Of a stretch of DNA of 64,000 bases, positions 36,482 to 46,509 are shown one piece after another. The notes below the pieces were generated by a model. The model was not told where the DNA came from. It saw only the letters and a list, made by a program, of their open reading frames with translations, and did not search any database. The position numbers and the translations under genes were made by a program. The stretch covers positions 1 through 64,000 of the forward strand of contig NZ_JANWGH010000004.1 in assembly GCF_024919275.1 (NCBI RefSeq), written 5' to 3'. Source of the DNA: Algoriphagus limi. Lineage in GTDB: Bacteria > Bacteroidota > Bacteroidia > Cytophagales > Cyclobacteriaceae. How positions within the stretch are numbered: position 1 is the stretch's first letter; every line of letters starts with the position of its first letter.

Positions 36482-37462
36482 TTAAAAGTCTTCTCCAAGA
36501 GAGAATCGTGGGGAATCTGATGCTTCGGTTGTTTTCATGACTCCGGCTTTTTGGTAGTCACCCACACGCTTCTCGAAGAAGTTAGTCTTACCTTGTAGGG
36601 AGATCATGTCCATGAAATCAAATGGGTTGGTGCTGTTCCAGATCTTTTCGCAGCCAAGCTCAACCAATAATCGGTCAGCCACGAATTCGATGTATTGGCA
36701 CATCAAGTCTGCGTTCATACCGATGAGACGAACTGGCAAGGCGTCGGTCACGAATTCTTTTTCGATTTCCACCGCGTCCAAAATGATTTCTCGTACGGTT
36801 TCCTTTGGAAGTGGATTGACCACATGCTTGGTGTATAGGTGACAAGCGAAGTCACAGTGAAGGCCTTCGTCTCTTGAAATCAATTCGTTTGAGAAAGTAA
36901 GTCCAGGCATCAATCCACGCTTCTTCAACCAGAAGATGGAGCAGAAAGAACCTGAGAAGAAAATTCCCTCCACAGCTGCGAATGCAATTAGTCTTTCCTG
37001 GAAGCTACCATTATCAATCCATCGTAGCGCCCACTCAGCTTTTTTCTTCACGCAGTCGATGTGCTCAATCGCATTCAATAAGCGATCTCGTTCTACCGGA
37101 TCTTTAATATATGTATCAATCAAAAGGCTGTAGGTTTCAGAGTGGATGTTCTCCATCGCAATCTGGAATCCATAGAAAAACTTCGCTTCAGTATATTGTA
37201 CTTCTGCCACGAAATGTTCTGCAAGGTTTTCATTTACGATTCCGTCGCTAGCAGCAAAGAATGCCAATACATGGGAAATAAAATGGCGTTCGCCATCATT
37301 AAGGTTTTTCCAGTCAGTCAAATCTTGCCCCAAGTCGATTTCTTCGGCGGTCCAAAAGCTGGCTTCTGCCTTTTTATAAAATTGCCAAATATCAGGGTGC
37401 TGGATAGGGAATAAAACAAAGCGATTTTTGTTCTCTACTAAAATGGGTTCCTCTTGCATCAT
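36482..37462 (-). CDS. nrdB: Ribonucleoside-diphosphate reductase, class Ia beta subunit
   Basis: The 326-residue R2 subunit holds the di-iron tyrosyl-radical cofactor. Ligands and radical residue are recognisable by match to eukaryote-like R2: Asp in AEEIDLGQD, then Glu, His and the radical Tyr in [17 protein letters not shown], Glu in [12 protein letters not shown] and Glu/His in [14 protein letters not shown]. The C-terminal end [10 protein letters not shown] would dock with the alpha subunit. It starts with two Met codons, either of which could be used. It is the first gene of the nrdB-nrdA operon; no NrdR boxes were recognised in the long upstream gap. Confidence 0.96.
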   Translation of the reverse strand: MMQEEPILVENKNRFVLFPIQHPDIWQFYKKAEASFWTAEEIDLGQDLTDWKNLNDGERHFISHVLAFFAASDGIVNENLAEHFVAEVQYTEAKFFYGFQIAMENIHSETYSLLIDTYIKDPVERDRLLNAIEHIDCVKKKAEWALRWIDNGSFQERLIAFAAVEGIFFSGSFCSIFWLKKRGLMPGLTFSNELISRDEGLHCDFACHLYTKHVVNPLPKETVREIILDAVEIEKEFVTDALPVRLIGMNADLMCQYIEFVADRLLVELGCEKIWNSTNPFDFMDMISLQGKTNFFEKRVGDYQKAGVMKTTEASDSPRFSLGEDF

Positions 37463-38005
37463 TCTCTCGTTTTTATTTTTGGTAGAAATTAATTTTCGAC
37501 TTAATAGATTGACTACTTGCTGGGGATAGAAAAGGCTGCCTTTTCAGAACAGCCTTGAACAAATATGTAAACCAAAAGTCAGAAATAAAACCCCTAAAGA
37601 GCTGCTTCAAGTCTGTTTTTGACTGAAAGTCAAAAAATATATAAAAATCAATAAATCAATTAATTAAGTATATATAAATCATGTAAAAGTTTAAAAAAAT
37701 ATGCCATTCTAAGCCCCTTAAACTTTTTTTAAATTTTTTGAAAAAATTTTTTTTACTCCGGTTCAAACTAAAATTTGAACAATGGTCAAAAAATTAAGAT
37801 AAATTTAGGTTTGATTTAACTGTCTGAAAATCAATTTAAAACATGCTTTTTCTTATTTTTCTAGACTTTTGTAGAGCAGGTTTTGATTTTCTAATTACAA
37901 AGATTTAAAGCAATGTTTTAATCATTGGTTCTATTTCTAATAATTGCAACCCATCTTACGGTAATTTTTTATGTATAAGCTAGTTTGATTTTCACAGGAT
38001 GTTTT
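37463..38005. other. AT-rich non-coding gap between divergent nrdB and rplU
   Basis: I see no plausible gene in this stretch. It is strongly AT-rich, with A and T tracts around 37715-37755. It holds a hairpin AAGGCTG/CAGCCTT at 37532-37556 and a perfect inverted repeat GTTCAAA-n6-TTTGAAC at 37762-37781 that could be an operator for a dimeric regulator of nrdBA or of a longer rplU leader. Confidence 0.5.
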
Positions 38006-38033
38006 TTTGTTAAATAAGAGTTACCTATATTTG
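38006..38033 (+). promoter_or_regulatory. rplU-rpmA promoter
   Basis: The -33 TTTG (38006-38009), a 16-bp spacer and the -7 TATATTTG (38026-38033) are followed by CACTCC, similar to the tRNA promoters in the window. The start codon is 33 bp downstream, which argues against the longer frame whose first codon overlaps the -33 box. Confidence 0.75.
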
Positions 38034-38066
38034 CACTCCGATTTTCTCAAAGAATCAATTTATAAC

Positions 38067-38378
38067 ATGTACGCAATTGTAAACATCGCTGGTAAGCAGT
38101 TCAAAGTAACTAAAGATCAGTCTATCTACGCTCCTAAATTGAACGTAGAAGCTGGCGCTTCCGTGGAATTTGACCAAGTACTATTGGCAGAAGCTGATGG
38201 GAATGTGTCAGTTGGTGCACCATTGGTTGAAGGTGCAAAGGTATCTGGCAAAGTGCTAGATCATGTAAAAGGTGATAAAGTGATTGTCTTCAAGAAGAAG
38301 CGAAGAAAAGGCTACAAGAAGAAGAATGGTCACAGACAAGACTTCACTAAATTGTTGATCGAAAATATTACACTCTAA
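38067..38378 (+). CDS. rplU: 50S ribosomal protein L21
   Basis: The 103-residue protein of the large ribosomal subunit begins [18 protein letters not shown], the family start, and carries the conserved [24 protein letters not shown] basic region that contacts 23S rRNA. The start at 38067 is fixed by family homology and by the promoter at 38006-38033. It is first in the classic rplU-rpmA operon. Confidence 0.98.
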   Translation: MYAIVNIAGKQFKVTKDQSIYAPKLNVEAGASVEFDQVLLAEADGNVSVGAPLVEGAKVSGKVLDHVKGDKVIVFKKKRRKGYKKKNGHRQDFTKLLIENITL

Positions 38379-38412
38379 GTTTTCTTTTAGAAGACCATAA
38401 ACGTAAAAAACC

Positions 38413-38673
38413 ATGGCACATAAAAAAGGTGTAGGTAGTTCCAAAAACGGTAGAGAGTCCCATTCCAAACGATTGGGCGTTAAGAAATTTGGTGGTGAGC
38501 AGGTAATTGCTGGTAACATCATCGTAAGACAAAGAGGTACTAAGCATCATCCAGGAAACAATGTAGGTCTAGGAAAAGACCATACTTTGTTTGCCTTGAC
38601 TGACGGTGTTGTTTCCTTCAGAAAGAAACCTGATGGAAAATCCGTGGTCAGCGTTGTTCCTGCTGAAGCATAA
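38413..38673 (+). CDS. rpmA: 50S ribosomal protein L27
   Basis: The 86-residue protein begins [24 protein letters not shown], the L27 signature, without the cleaved N-terminal extension seen in Firmicutes. The N terminus reaches toward the peptidyl transferase centre. It lies 34 bp after rplU and is followed by a strong terminator. Confidence 0.98.
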   Translation: MAHKKGVGSSKNGRESHSKRLGVKKFGGEQVIAGNIIVRQRGTKHHPGNNVGLGKDHTLFALTDGVVSFRKKPDGKSVVSVVPAEA

Positions 38674-38693
38674 GTTAATAGAATTTAGGTGAG

Positions 38694-38725
38694 AGCCCCG
38701 TCTGATTTCAGGCGGGGCTTTTTTT
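38694..38725 (+). terminator. Terminator after rplU-rpmA
   Basis: The stem AGCCCCG/CGGGGCT continues into an inner CTGA/TCAG stem and is followed by seven T. Confidence 0.88.
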
Positions 38726-38824
38726 ATGCCATGTTTTATTTCAACCATTGATCATTTTTTTGCTGGGCATTCTATTTACATCAGCTAATTTTTTATCTTC
38801 AACAAACCACCAAATAAAAACCTT

Positions 38825-41800
38825 ATGAGAAGAAGAAATAATTGGGTGATATGGGTTTTTGGGATACTGACCTTATGGCTCTCTCCCAACTCATACGCTC
38901 AGGAAATTGCAGACCCCGCGGTATACAAAGCGCTAGAATGGCGCCTCATTGGACCTTTTCGGGGTGGACGATCTGATGCTGTTACGGGTGTAGCAGGCTC
39001 GGATCATACGTATTATTTTGGAAGTACAGGAGGCGGCGTTTGGAAGACTGTCGACTCTGGTAAAACATGGAAGTCTGTATCCGATGGTTACTTTGGCGGC
39101 TCCATAGGATCAGTTGCTGTTGCTCAAAGTGATACCAGTGTAGTTTATGCTGGTGGAGGTGAGAAAACAGTCCGAGGTAATGTCTCCTTTGGATATGGTA
39201 TCTGGAGAAGTTCGGATGCAGGAAAATCCTGGGAGCGTGCAGGTCTGGATAAATCCCGCTTTGTATCAAGACTACGGATTCACCCAGAAAACCCAGATGT
39301 GGTTTATGCCGCCGTATTGGGAGATATTTTTAAGCCCGATCCAACTCGCGGCGTTTATAAGACGACTGATGGCGGAAAGAATTGGGAACAGGTCCTTTTT
39401 GTCAGCGATATCGCAGGAGCGGTTGATTTGATTTTGGATCCGAATAATCCAGATGTGGTTTATGCTACTACTTGGGAAATCAAGCGAACCCCATATTCTC
39501 TAGAAAGTGGCGGTCCTGGTTCCAAGATGTTCAAATCCACCGATGGAGGTAAGACCTGGGAAGATTTGACCACTAAGGAAGGCTTTCCGGAGGGAATCCT
39601 AGGAATTATGGGGATTTCGGTTTCTCCTTTGAATTCCAATCGACTTTATGCTATCATCGAAAATGAAAATGGAGGAGTTTATGTATCCATGGACGCTGGA
39701 GAATCCTGGACTCGAACCAATGAAGACCGAAGTTTGCGTCAGCGCGCATGGTATTACTCCAGAATTTACGCTGATCCACAGGATGAAGAAACAGTCTATG
39801 TGCTCAATGTGAGTTACCATAAATCTACGGATGGTGGAAAGACCTTCAAAGGAGCCAATGCTCCTCATGGAGATCACCATGATCTTTGGATAGATCCTAA
39901 CAACAATCAACGAATGGCTATTGCTGATGACGGCGGCGCCCAAATTTCTGAGGATGGAGGAGCTTCTTGGTCTACTTATATGAATCAGCCAACTTCTCAA
40001 TTTTATAGAGTCACAACTGATAATTCATTCCCTTACAGAATTTATGGGGCGCAGCAGGATAACTCCACCGTTCGAATTCGTCACCGAATTGATGGACGCG
40101 GAGGAATTACTGAAGAGGAATGGGAGCCTACCGCAGGAGGAGAATCCGGTTGGATTGCACCAGATCCTGACAATAACGATATCGTATATGGGGGGTCATA
40201 TGGAGGCTATTTGACTCGAGTAGATCATGAAAATGGTATTTCTCGCTCAGTAAATGTTTGGCCGGATAATCCAATGGGTCATGGAGCCGAAGACATGAAG
40301 TATCGATTCCAATGGAATTTCCCGATTTTCTTCTCTCCTCATGATTCTGACCTTCTGTACACCACAAGTAATAGATTCCATCGCTCAAGAGATGAAGGAC
40401 AAAGTTGGGAGGTGTTTTCTCCTGATTTGACCAGAAATGATGCGAGTAAACTAGGCTCATCTGGTGGACCAATTACTAAGGATAATACTTCCGTTGAATA
40501 TTATGCAACGATTTTCACTGCAGCCGAATCACCTGTTAAGCAAGGAGTAATTTGGGCAGGTTCTGATGATGGCTTGGTTCATGTCACTACTGATAATGGA
40601 GTAACATGGCAAAATGTAACTCCTTCGGACATGCCGGAATGGCTTCAAATCAATAGCATTGAAGCAAGTCCTTATGATCCTGCAGAAGCCTATTTTGCAG
40701 CTACAGGATACAAGTCAGGAAACTATGAGCCTTACTTATACAAGACGAAGGACTATGGAAAAACCTGGACCAAGATTACTTCAGGAATTGATCCGGAGCA
40801 TTTTACTCGGGTGATTCGGGCTGATCCTGTTAAGCGTGGAATGCTATATGCAGGTACTGAAACGGGGATGTATTATTCCAAAGATGATGGAGCAAGTTGG
40901 CATTCATTGCAGATGAATCTTCCAATTGTTCCGATCACGGATTTGACGATAAAGGAAAATAACCTGATTGCTGCTACTCAGGGACGAGCTTTTTGGATCA
41001 TTGACGATTTGACTGTCTTGCATCAAGCCGAACCTGGAATAGAAAATAAAGCCTTGCATTTGTTCAAGCCTCAGGATTCTTACCGAATTGACGGAATGAG
41101 CAGAAAGTCTTCCACGGCTGGCACCAATCGTGCGGGGGGTGTTTTGGTATATTACTTTATAAAGGAGAAACCCCAGGATGAACTGAGAATTGAATTCTTG
41201 GATAGCAAGGATAATGTATTGCGTACCTTCTCCACCAAAGGCTATAATGGAGATACCTTGAAAGTAAAGGCTGGTAGCAATGAGTTTAATTGGAATCTCA
41301 GAGTGGAAGACGCTGAAGGGTTTGATGGTCTAATTATGTGGGCTGCAAACTTGAGAGGTCCAAAAGTGGTACCTGGAGATTACAAGGTGCGTATGACTTT
41401 GGATGGTCAGACTCAAGAGCAAATGTTCAAAGTTTTGGCTGATCCACGTTATCCAAGTACTCAAGAAGATCTGGAGAAACAGTTTGAGTTCTTGATGAAG
41501 GTCAATCGAAAACTGACTGAAACACATCAGACGATAAAGTTGATTCGACAATATCGAGCCGAATTAGACAGCATGGAAAATAAGCCAGCGAATCTGGAAG
41601 AAATCCAAGCTGAAATGAAGTCTATTGAAGAAACGCTTTATCAGACCAAAAACAGAAGTAACCAAGATCCGCTTAACTTCCCAATCAGATTGAACAACAA
41701 GTTGGCACACCTTAATTCCATTGCTGGAAATGGGGATTATAAACCAACTGATCAAGCTGAGGAAGTTCGTATGGAACTGACTGAACAAATAGATGTACAA

Positions 41801-41890
41801 TTGGCGAAATTCAAGCGACTCGAACAGGAGGAAATCTCGAAGATCCTCAATATCGATGAGCTGAGGACCAAATTGGATATCAAAAAATAA
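38825..41890 (+). CDS. Large exported BNR/sortilin-like beta-propeller protein
   Basis: The 1021-residue protein has a signal peptide (about 1-25, ending SYAQ). The first 700 residues or so form WD40/YVTN/BNR-like propellers; eight or more Asp-box-like repeats are visible, including SSDAGKSW, TTDGGKNW, STDGGKTW, SEDGGASW, SRDEGQSW, TTDNGVTW, TKDYGKTW and SKDDGASW. Residues about 750-880 look like a beta-sandwich, and about 900-1015 are helical and charged. This is a common Bacteroidota exoprotein architecture, often labelled glycosyl hydrolase or VPS10-like, but no catalytic residues are evident, so I avoid naming an activity. No C-terminal type IX sorting domain is seen. It has its own terminator. 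Confidence 0.88.
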   Translation: MRRRNNWVIWVFGILTLWLSPNSYAQEIADPAVYKALEWRLIGPFRGGRSDAVTGVAGSDHTYYFGSTGGGVWKTVDSGKTWKSVSDGYFGGSIGSVAVAQSDTSVVYAGGGEKTVRGNVSFGYGIWRSSDAGKSWERAGLDKSRFVSRLRIHPENPDVVYAAVLGDIFKPDPTRGVYKTTDGGKNWEQVLFVSDIAGAVDLILDPNNPDVVYATTWEIKRTPYSLESGGPGSKMFKSTDGGKTWEDLTTKEGFPEGILGIMGISVSPLNSNRLYAIIENENGGVYVSMDAGESWTRTNEDRSLRQRAWYYSRIYADPQDEETVYVLNVSYHKSTDGGKTFKGANAPHGDHHDLWIDPNNNQRMAIADDGGAQISEDGGASWSTYMNQPTSQFYRVTTDNSFPYRIYGAQQDNSTVRIRHRIDGRGGITEEEWEPTAGGESGWIAPDPDNNDIVYGGSYGGYLTRVDHENGISRSVNVWPDNPMGHGAEDMKYRFQWNFPIFFSPHDSDLLYTTSNRFHRSRDEGQSWEVFSPDLTRNDASKLGSSGGPITKDNTSVEYYATIFTAAESPVKQGVIWAGSDDGLVHVTTDNGVTWQNVTPSDMPEWLQINSIEASPYDPAEAYFAATGYKSGNYEPYLYKTKDYGKTWTKITSGIDPEHFTRVIRADPVKRGMLYAGTETGMYYSKDDGASWHSLQMNLPIVPITDLTIKENNLIAATQGRAFWIIDDLTVLHQAEPGIENKALHLFKPQDSYRIDGMSRKSSTAGTNRAGGVLVYYFIKEKPQDELRIEFLDSKDNVLRTFSTKGYNGDTLKVKAGSNEFNWNLRVEDAEGFDGLIMWAANLRGPKVVPGDYKVRMTLDGQTQEQMFKVLADPRYPSTQEDLEKQFEFLMKVNRKLTETHQTIKLIRQYRAELDSMENKPANLEEIQAEMKSIEETLYQTKNRSNQDPLNFPIRLNNKLAHLNSIAGNGDYKPTDQAEEVRMELTEQIDVQLAKFKRLEQEEISKILNIDELRTKLDIKK

Positions 41891-41894
41891 TACT

Positions 41895-41927
41895 AACCTC
41901 CCGGAGAAATCCGGGAGGTATTTTTTT
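41895..41927 (+). terminator. Terminator after the BNR protein gene
   Basis: A perfect nine-bp stem ACCTCCCGG/CCGGGAGGT is followed by A and seven T, reaching the stop of the converging rhomboid gene. Confidence 0.85.
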
Positions 41928-42555
41928 AGAAAATTCTAAAACTCTTGATTTGCTCTATAAAGTCTAAGGCACTTGAGGGAGAAATAATCAAGATGAAAAT
42001 TATTCCAAATAAGGCCCCAAAAAGGTGAGCATCATGATTGATTCCATCACTATCCTGCTTTCCTTTGGTATAGGAATAAATCAAAAATAAAGCTCCAAGG
42101 ATAAACCCTGGCAAACAAAAAATTCCAAACAAGCAGATATCGGCAAGAGGCAAAATAATTATGCTTGCAAAAACGGTTGCTGCTGTTCCTCCTGATGCTC
42201 CCAATGCTCGATAATAAGTGTGATCCTGATGCTTGATGTAGGTAGGAATATCAGCAATCACAATTCCCAATAAATAAAAGAGAACGAAAACAAATCCTCC
42301 GGTAGTTGATCCGAATTTATAAGCCAAGAATTGCTCGACCACCCCTCCAAAGAAATAAAAGGTAAACATGTTGAAGAGGAGGTGGATGTAATCCTTATGG
42401 ATAAATCCAGATAGGAGAAAACGATCCCACTGATTCCTTCTTTTGATTATATAAGGGATGAACATCCATCTTTCAACCAAAGAGGAATTATTGAAAGCCA
42501 GGAAACTACTGATCGCTGTAATGATGATCAGAATGACCGTGATAGAAAGATTCAT
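41926..42555 (-). CDS. Rhomboid-family intramembrane serine protease
   Basis: The 209-residue membrane protein has six hydrophobic segments. The catalytic serine is Ser121 in GASGG and the catalytic histidine is His177 in HDAHLFGALFG, the rhomboid dyad. The L1-loop and helix-2 segment HLLFNMFTFYFFGG also fits the family. It cleaves transmembrane substrates in the inner membrane; substrates are unknown. It is the last gene in a leftward block and begins 3 bp after the prenyl synthase stop. Confidence 0.92.
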   Translation of the reverse strand: MNLSITVILIIITAISSFLAFNNSSLVERWMFIPYIIKRRNQWDRFLLSGFIHKDYIHLLFNMFTFYFFGGVVEQFLAYKFGSTTGGFVFVLFYLLGIVIADIPTYIKHQDHTYYRALGASGGTAATVFASIIILPLADICLFGIFCLPGFILGALFLIYSYTKGKQDSDGINHDAHLFGALFGIIFILIISPSSALDFIEQIKSFRIF

Positions 42556-42558
42556 GGT

Positions 42559-43545
42559 TTATTTTTCTCGATGAACCAGAGCCTGAGTTATTTCATACAA
42601 GCTTTGATAATAGGATTCATTTACCTTTTGGATTTCTTCCAATTGAGAAAATCCAGTGCTGAAAAACTCGTTCATCTTGTCCTCGGCAAGCTTCTTGACA
42701 CCTATCTTTTCATACAAGCTCTTGACTGCCTGTACTTTTTCCTGAGGGTCAAATTCTTCCAATTGAAGCCAATGGTTCAAGATTTTGGCATCTTCACCTT
42801 GAGCTAATTCCAAGGCTTTTATCAATAAGAAAGTCTTTTTGTTGGAAATGATATCTCCACCGACCTGCTTTCCGAATTTTGCCTGATCTGCGAAGACATC
42901 CAAAAGATCATCTTTCAGCTGAAAGCCCACTCCAATACTGACACCAAAGTCATAAAGTCGTTCCTGATCTTCTTTGGAAGCATTTCCAAGTAAGGCACCG
43001 AGTTTCAGGGCAAATCCCAATAAAACAGCAGTCTTCAAGCGAATCATCTCCAAGTATTCCCCTTCGGTGACATGATCCCTAGTTTCGAAATTCATATCTA
43101 ATTGCTGCCCTTCACAAACTTCTGCTGCAGTCTGATTAAATGCCTTGATGATTTCTCCTAATTGCTCGGCAGGACTCGGAAGTAAAAGTTCATAGGCTTT
43201 TACCAGCATTACATCCCCTGAAAGGATTGCCACATTTGGATTCCATTTTTCATGGACTGTTTCCTTTCCTCTACGAAGTGGAGCTTGATCCATGATGTCA
43301 TCATGCATCAAGGTGAAGTTGTGAAAAACTTCCACTGCTGCTGCTTGGCTCAGAATTTTTTCAGGATCACTTTGGTAAAGCCCATAGGAAAGCAAGCTCA
43401 GTAAAGGTCTGATTCGCTTTCCTCCTAATTTTAAAATGTAACGGATGGGATCGTAAAGTTCATCTGGCTTTTGGCCAAATGGGTAGCTACTCAGAAAGGA
43501 TTCTAACTTATCTAGAAGTTCTGGAGCGAGTTGGTTTTTCGTCAT
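42559..43545 (-). CDS. Polyprenyl (isoprenyl) diphosphate synthase
   Basis: The start at 43545 (MTKNQLAPELLDKLES) is preferred; a start 12 codons earlier would deepen the overlap with rnr. The 328-residue all-helical enzyme condenses isopentenyl diphosphate onto allylic primers. The first Asp-rich motif is DDIMDQAPLRRG, the second DDLLDVFAD, and GGKRIRPLL precedes them. Chain length (C15 to C20 or longer) cannot be read by eye; the short-chain farnesyl/geranylgeranyl type is likely. Its 5' end overlaps the rnr stop by 38 bp, implying translational coupling. Confidence 0.9.
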   Translation of the reverse strand: MTKNQLAPELLDKLESFLSSYPFGQKPDELYDPIRYILKLGGKRIRPLLSLLSYGLYQSDPEKILSQAAAVEVFHNFTLMHDDIMDQAPLRRGKETVHEKWNPNVAILSGDVMLVKAYELLLPSPAEQLGEIIKAFNQTAAEVCEGQQLDMNFETRDHVTEGEYLEMIRLKTAVLLGFALKLGALLGNASKEDQERLYDFGVSIGVGFQLKDDLLDVFADQAKFGKQVGGDIISNKKTFLLIKALELAQGEDAKILNHWLQLEEFDPQEKVQAVKSLYEKIGVKKLAEDKMNEFFSTGFSQLEEIQKVNESYYQSLYEITQALVHREK

Positions 43546-45706
43546 TTTCTGCAAATTCCAGGTCGATGGTTCGTCGGTCAATATCGGTATTAACTACACG
43601 AACCCAAACTTTGTCTCCTAAGGTGATCATTTTTTTTGATCTGGATCCGACGAGTCGCATGTTTCGCTCGTCAAAATCATAATAATCGTCGGTCATATCT
43701 GCGACCCGAACCATACCTTCGCATTTGGTTTCGGTGATTTCTACAAATACGCCCCATTCAGTCACCCCTGATACAATTCCCTCGTAATCCTTTTCTTCAG
43801 CCAAGGCCATGTATTCCACCTGCTTGTATTTGATGGAAGCACGCTCAGCATCAGCCGCTCTTTTTTCCCGATCTGAAGAATGAATGCATTTTTTTTCCCA
43901 AGGCTCGGCTTCAGGTGATTTTCCTCCATCTAAATAATGCTGAAGTAGGCGATGAACCATCATGTCAGGATAACGCCTGATCGGAGACGTAAAATGGGTG
44001 TAGTGTGCAAATGCAAGGCCGAAATGTCCTTTTGGCTCCGTGGTGTATTTGGCCTTTGCCATGGATCGTATCGCCAATTGCTCCAAAACATTTTGCTCTG
44101 GTTTTCCCTGAATCTCATCCATGAGTTTGTTGAGGGAAGAGGAGACTTGGCGTTCACTGTCTAATTTTAGCTGATGCCCAAAACGCTTGGCAAAGCCCGA
44201 GAATATTTCCAATCGATCCATATCAGGGGCATCGTGCGTCCGGTATACAAATGTATCCATGCCATTATGCTTCTTAAAAATGAATTCAGCCACATGTTTA
44301 TTGGCTAAAAGCATGAATTCTTCGATCAGCTTGTGAATATCTTTTCGCTCCTTGACTATCAGTCCAAGTGGAGTTCCTTTTTCGTCTAGCTTGAACTTCA
44401 CTTCAACGGTTTCAAAATTCACAGCTCCATTTTGAAATCGGCGCTTTCGGATTTTTTTAGCCAGTTCATTGAGATGTGTTAGCTCCTCAAAAAAGTCTCC
44501 TGATTGCTTGTCAATATTTTCCTGAGCATCCTCATAGACAAAGCGTCGATCCGAATGAATGATCGTTCTTCCAATCCAATGACTAAGGACTTTTGCTTCC
44601 TCATCCATCTCGAATACACAAGAGAATGTCAGCTTATCTTCATTAGGTCGAAGAGAGCAAAGCCCATTACTTAAGTGCTCAGGAAGCATTGGAATTGTTC
44701 GGTCTACCAAGTAGACAGAGGTAGCCCGGTCATAGGCTTCTTTTTCCAGAGCAGTTTTAGGCTGGACATAGTGCGTGACATCTGCGATATGAACTCCAAT
44801 TTCCAGATTTCCATTTTCCAATCTTCGGTAGGAAATGGCATCATCAAAGTCCTTTGCATCGGCTGGATCGATGGTGAAAGTAGTGATGTTCCGAAAGTCT
44901 TTTCGTACTTTGATTTCCTTTGGGCTGATGGTGTCAGGAATAGCATTTGCTTCGGCTTCAGCTTCTTTTGGATACTCAAAAGGAAGACCGAATTCAGCCA
45001 TAATAGAGTGAATTTCAACTTCATGGACTCCTGCTTTCCCGAGGACTCGAGTGACTTTTCCAGTAGGATTTTTATCTCCTTCACGCCATTCGGTCAATTT
45101 GACCACAACTTTCTCATTATGTTGTGCGCCTTTCAAATCGCCTCTATGCACGAAGATGTCTTTGTGCATTTTTTTAAAGTCGGGGACCACAAAGGCAAAC
45201 CTTGGGGAAATCTCTACTCGACCTACAAATTCATCACGAGCTCTTTCCAAAATTTCCAAAACTCGACCTTCGCTCCGCCCACTTCTTCCTTTGGTAGGGT
45301 AGACCATGACTCGTACCCGGTCATCATCCAAGGCTTGCTTGAGGTCCGCTTCTTTGACCAAAATATCACCATCGGTCGCTTCAGGGTCATCTGGAATGAT
45401 GTAGGCAAAACGGGGATTGACATAATCAACCTTTCCTATGATAAATTCGGGATCCTTTTTGGAGGAATAATAGTTCCGGGGACTTTTCGCTATTGTGCCA
45501 TTTTCAACGAGTTTGATTAAGATAGGCTCAACAGCTCCTTTGGAAATTGCGTCTCGCATTTCTAGCTTTTTGATTATTTGCTTAGAGGAAAATTCCTCTC
45601 CGTAATGATTGTCTAAAAATGATTTGATTTTCCGGGCAAGCTGTGAAGCTTTTGGAGATTCACCTCCGGAATGTTTCGAATTTCTTCTGTTTGATTTTCT
45701 TCCCAT
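43508..45706 (-). CDS. rnr: Ribonuclease R (3'-5' exoribonuclease, RNB family)
   Basis: The 732-residue enzyme is a processive hydrolytic exoribonuclease that can digest structured RNA. Order of domains: a basic N-terminal tail and winged-helix region (1-80), two cold-shock-like OB domains (about 85-245), the RNB catalytic domain (about 265-590) with metal-binding aspartates in TIDPADAKDFDDAISYR, the substrate-clamping HYTHFTSPIRRYPDMMVHRLL, and a C-terminal S1 domain (about 640-725, YEGIVSGVTEWGVFVEI). Length is usual. It sits between the exonuclease gene and the prenyl synthase in one leftward block. Confidence 0.95.
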   Translation of the reverse strand: MGRKSNRRNSKHSGGESPKASQLARKIKSFLDNHYGEEFSSKQIIKKLEMRDAISKGAVEPILIKLVENGTIAKSPRNYYSSKKDPEFIIGKVDYVNPRFAYIIPDDPEATDGDILVKEADLKQALDDDRVRVMVYPTKGRSGRSEGRVLEILERARDEFVGRVEISPRFAFVVPDFKKMHKDIFVHRGDLKGAQHNEKVVVKLTEWREGDKNPTGKVTRVLGKAGVHEVEIHSIMAEFGLPFEYPKEAEAEANAIPDTISPKEIKVRKDFRNITTFTIDPADAKDFDDAISYRRLENGNLEIGVHIADVTHYVQPKTALEKEAYDRATSVYLVDRTIPMLPEHLSNGLCSLRPNEDKLTFSCVFEMDEEAKVLSHWIGRTIIHSDRRFVYEDAQENIDKQSGDFFEELTHLNELAKKIRKRRFQNGAVNFETVEVKFKLDEKGTPLGLIVKERKDIHKLIEEFMLLANKHVAEFIFKKHNGMDTFVYRTHDAPDMDRLEIFSGFAKRFGHQLKLDSERQVSSSLNKLMDEIQGKPEQNVLEQLAIRSMAKAKYTTEPKGHFGLAFAHYTHFTSPIRRYPDMMVHRLLQHYLDGGKSPEAEPWEKKCIHSSDREKRAADAERASIKYKQVEYMALAEEKDYEGIVSGVTEWGVFVEITETKCEGMVRVADMTDDYYDFDERNMRLVGSRSKKMITLGDKVWVRVVNTDIDRRTIDLEFAENDEKPTRSRTSR

Positions 45707-45752
45707 ACTGGGTTAATTGATTTTTAGAAAAGTCCCAAAAAGCATCAGGACT

Positions 45753-46502
45753 TTATTTATGTTCTTTTTTAAGGTTTTCGAGATGAACTATTTCTATGTC
45801 CATCTCATCAATGCCTGGATTCATCGCTAAGTAAACCCGGGCTGTCACTTCCACATCCTGGAGGCAATATTTTTTGATTCGCTCCATATCCTTTTCCAAA
45901 TGAAAGGTAGTATTCACCTGACTTCCATCAAGGTCGTCTTTCGAAGTAGGAATACCAAAAACTGAAGCCAATAATTCGAGCCGAGTGTAATATTTATAGT
46001 CACCGAATTTCCATAATTCCATGGTATCCAAATGGCGGATTTCCCATGGTTTCTTTCCTGCAATTTGAAGTGGTTCGGGTAGAGGGACGCCTTGAATCAG
46101 CATCCTTCGGCATAGGTAAGGAAAGTCAAATTCCTTTCCGTTATGAGCACAGAGTACCCATTTTTTCTTTTGTAGCAATTCTGACAATTCAATCAATAGA
46201 TCCCGCTCGTTCTCATGTTCGAAGACTTTGGATCGAAAGATTAATTTTTTGTCTTTCTTTTTCCATTGGAAATATCCCACCCCGACGCAGATAATTTGCC
46301 CAAATTCAGCATGGACTCCTGCTCGGTCAAAGTATAGGGAGCCTGGTTCTATAATCCCATCCGGATCTTTTTGAAGATGTTTTTCTTTTTTGATCCATTC
46401 TTCCCGGAGACGCTCATCCAGCTCTTCAAATCGCTCTGTCAGGGAGGCGGTCTCAATATCCAAAAACAAAATGTCTCCTAATTGACTGAAAAAATCTGCC
46501 AT
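45753..46502 (-). CDS. DEDD-type 3'-5' exonuclease
   Basis: The 249-residue RNase H-like protein has the exonuclease motifs LFLDIETAS (Asp, Glu), CAHNGKEFDFPYLCRR (Asp) and YCLQDVEVTARVYL (Asp), the pattern of the PolB-associated/PF10108-like exonuclease family. No polymerase domain is attached. It probably trims DNA or RNA ends; the substrate is unknown. It lies 46 bp upstream of rnr and 7 bp downstream of the orphan gene at 46510, so it appears to be part of one transcript. Confidence 0.85.
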   Translation of the reverse strand: MADFFSQLGDILFLDIETASLTERFEELDERLREEWIKKEKHLQKDPDGIIEPGSLYFDRAGVHAEFGQIICVGVGYFQWKKKDKKLIFRSKVFEHENERDLLIELSELLQKKKWVLCAHNGKEFDFPYLCRRMLIQGVPLPEPLQIAGKKPWEIRHLDTMELWKFGDYKYYTRLELLASVFGIPTSKDDLDGSQVNTTFHLEKDMERIKKYCLQDVEVTARVYLAMNPGIDEMDIEIVHLENLKKEHK

Positions 46503-46509
46503 AATAAAT

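Noticed and set aside
44675..45520. A 281-codon open frame on the plus strand
   Set aside because: It lies wholly antisense to rnr, whose protein has every RNase R motif; the antisense translation has no recognisable domain.
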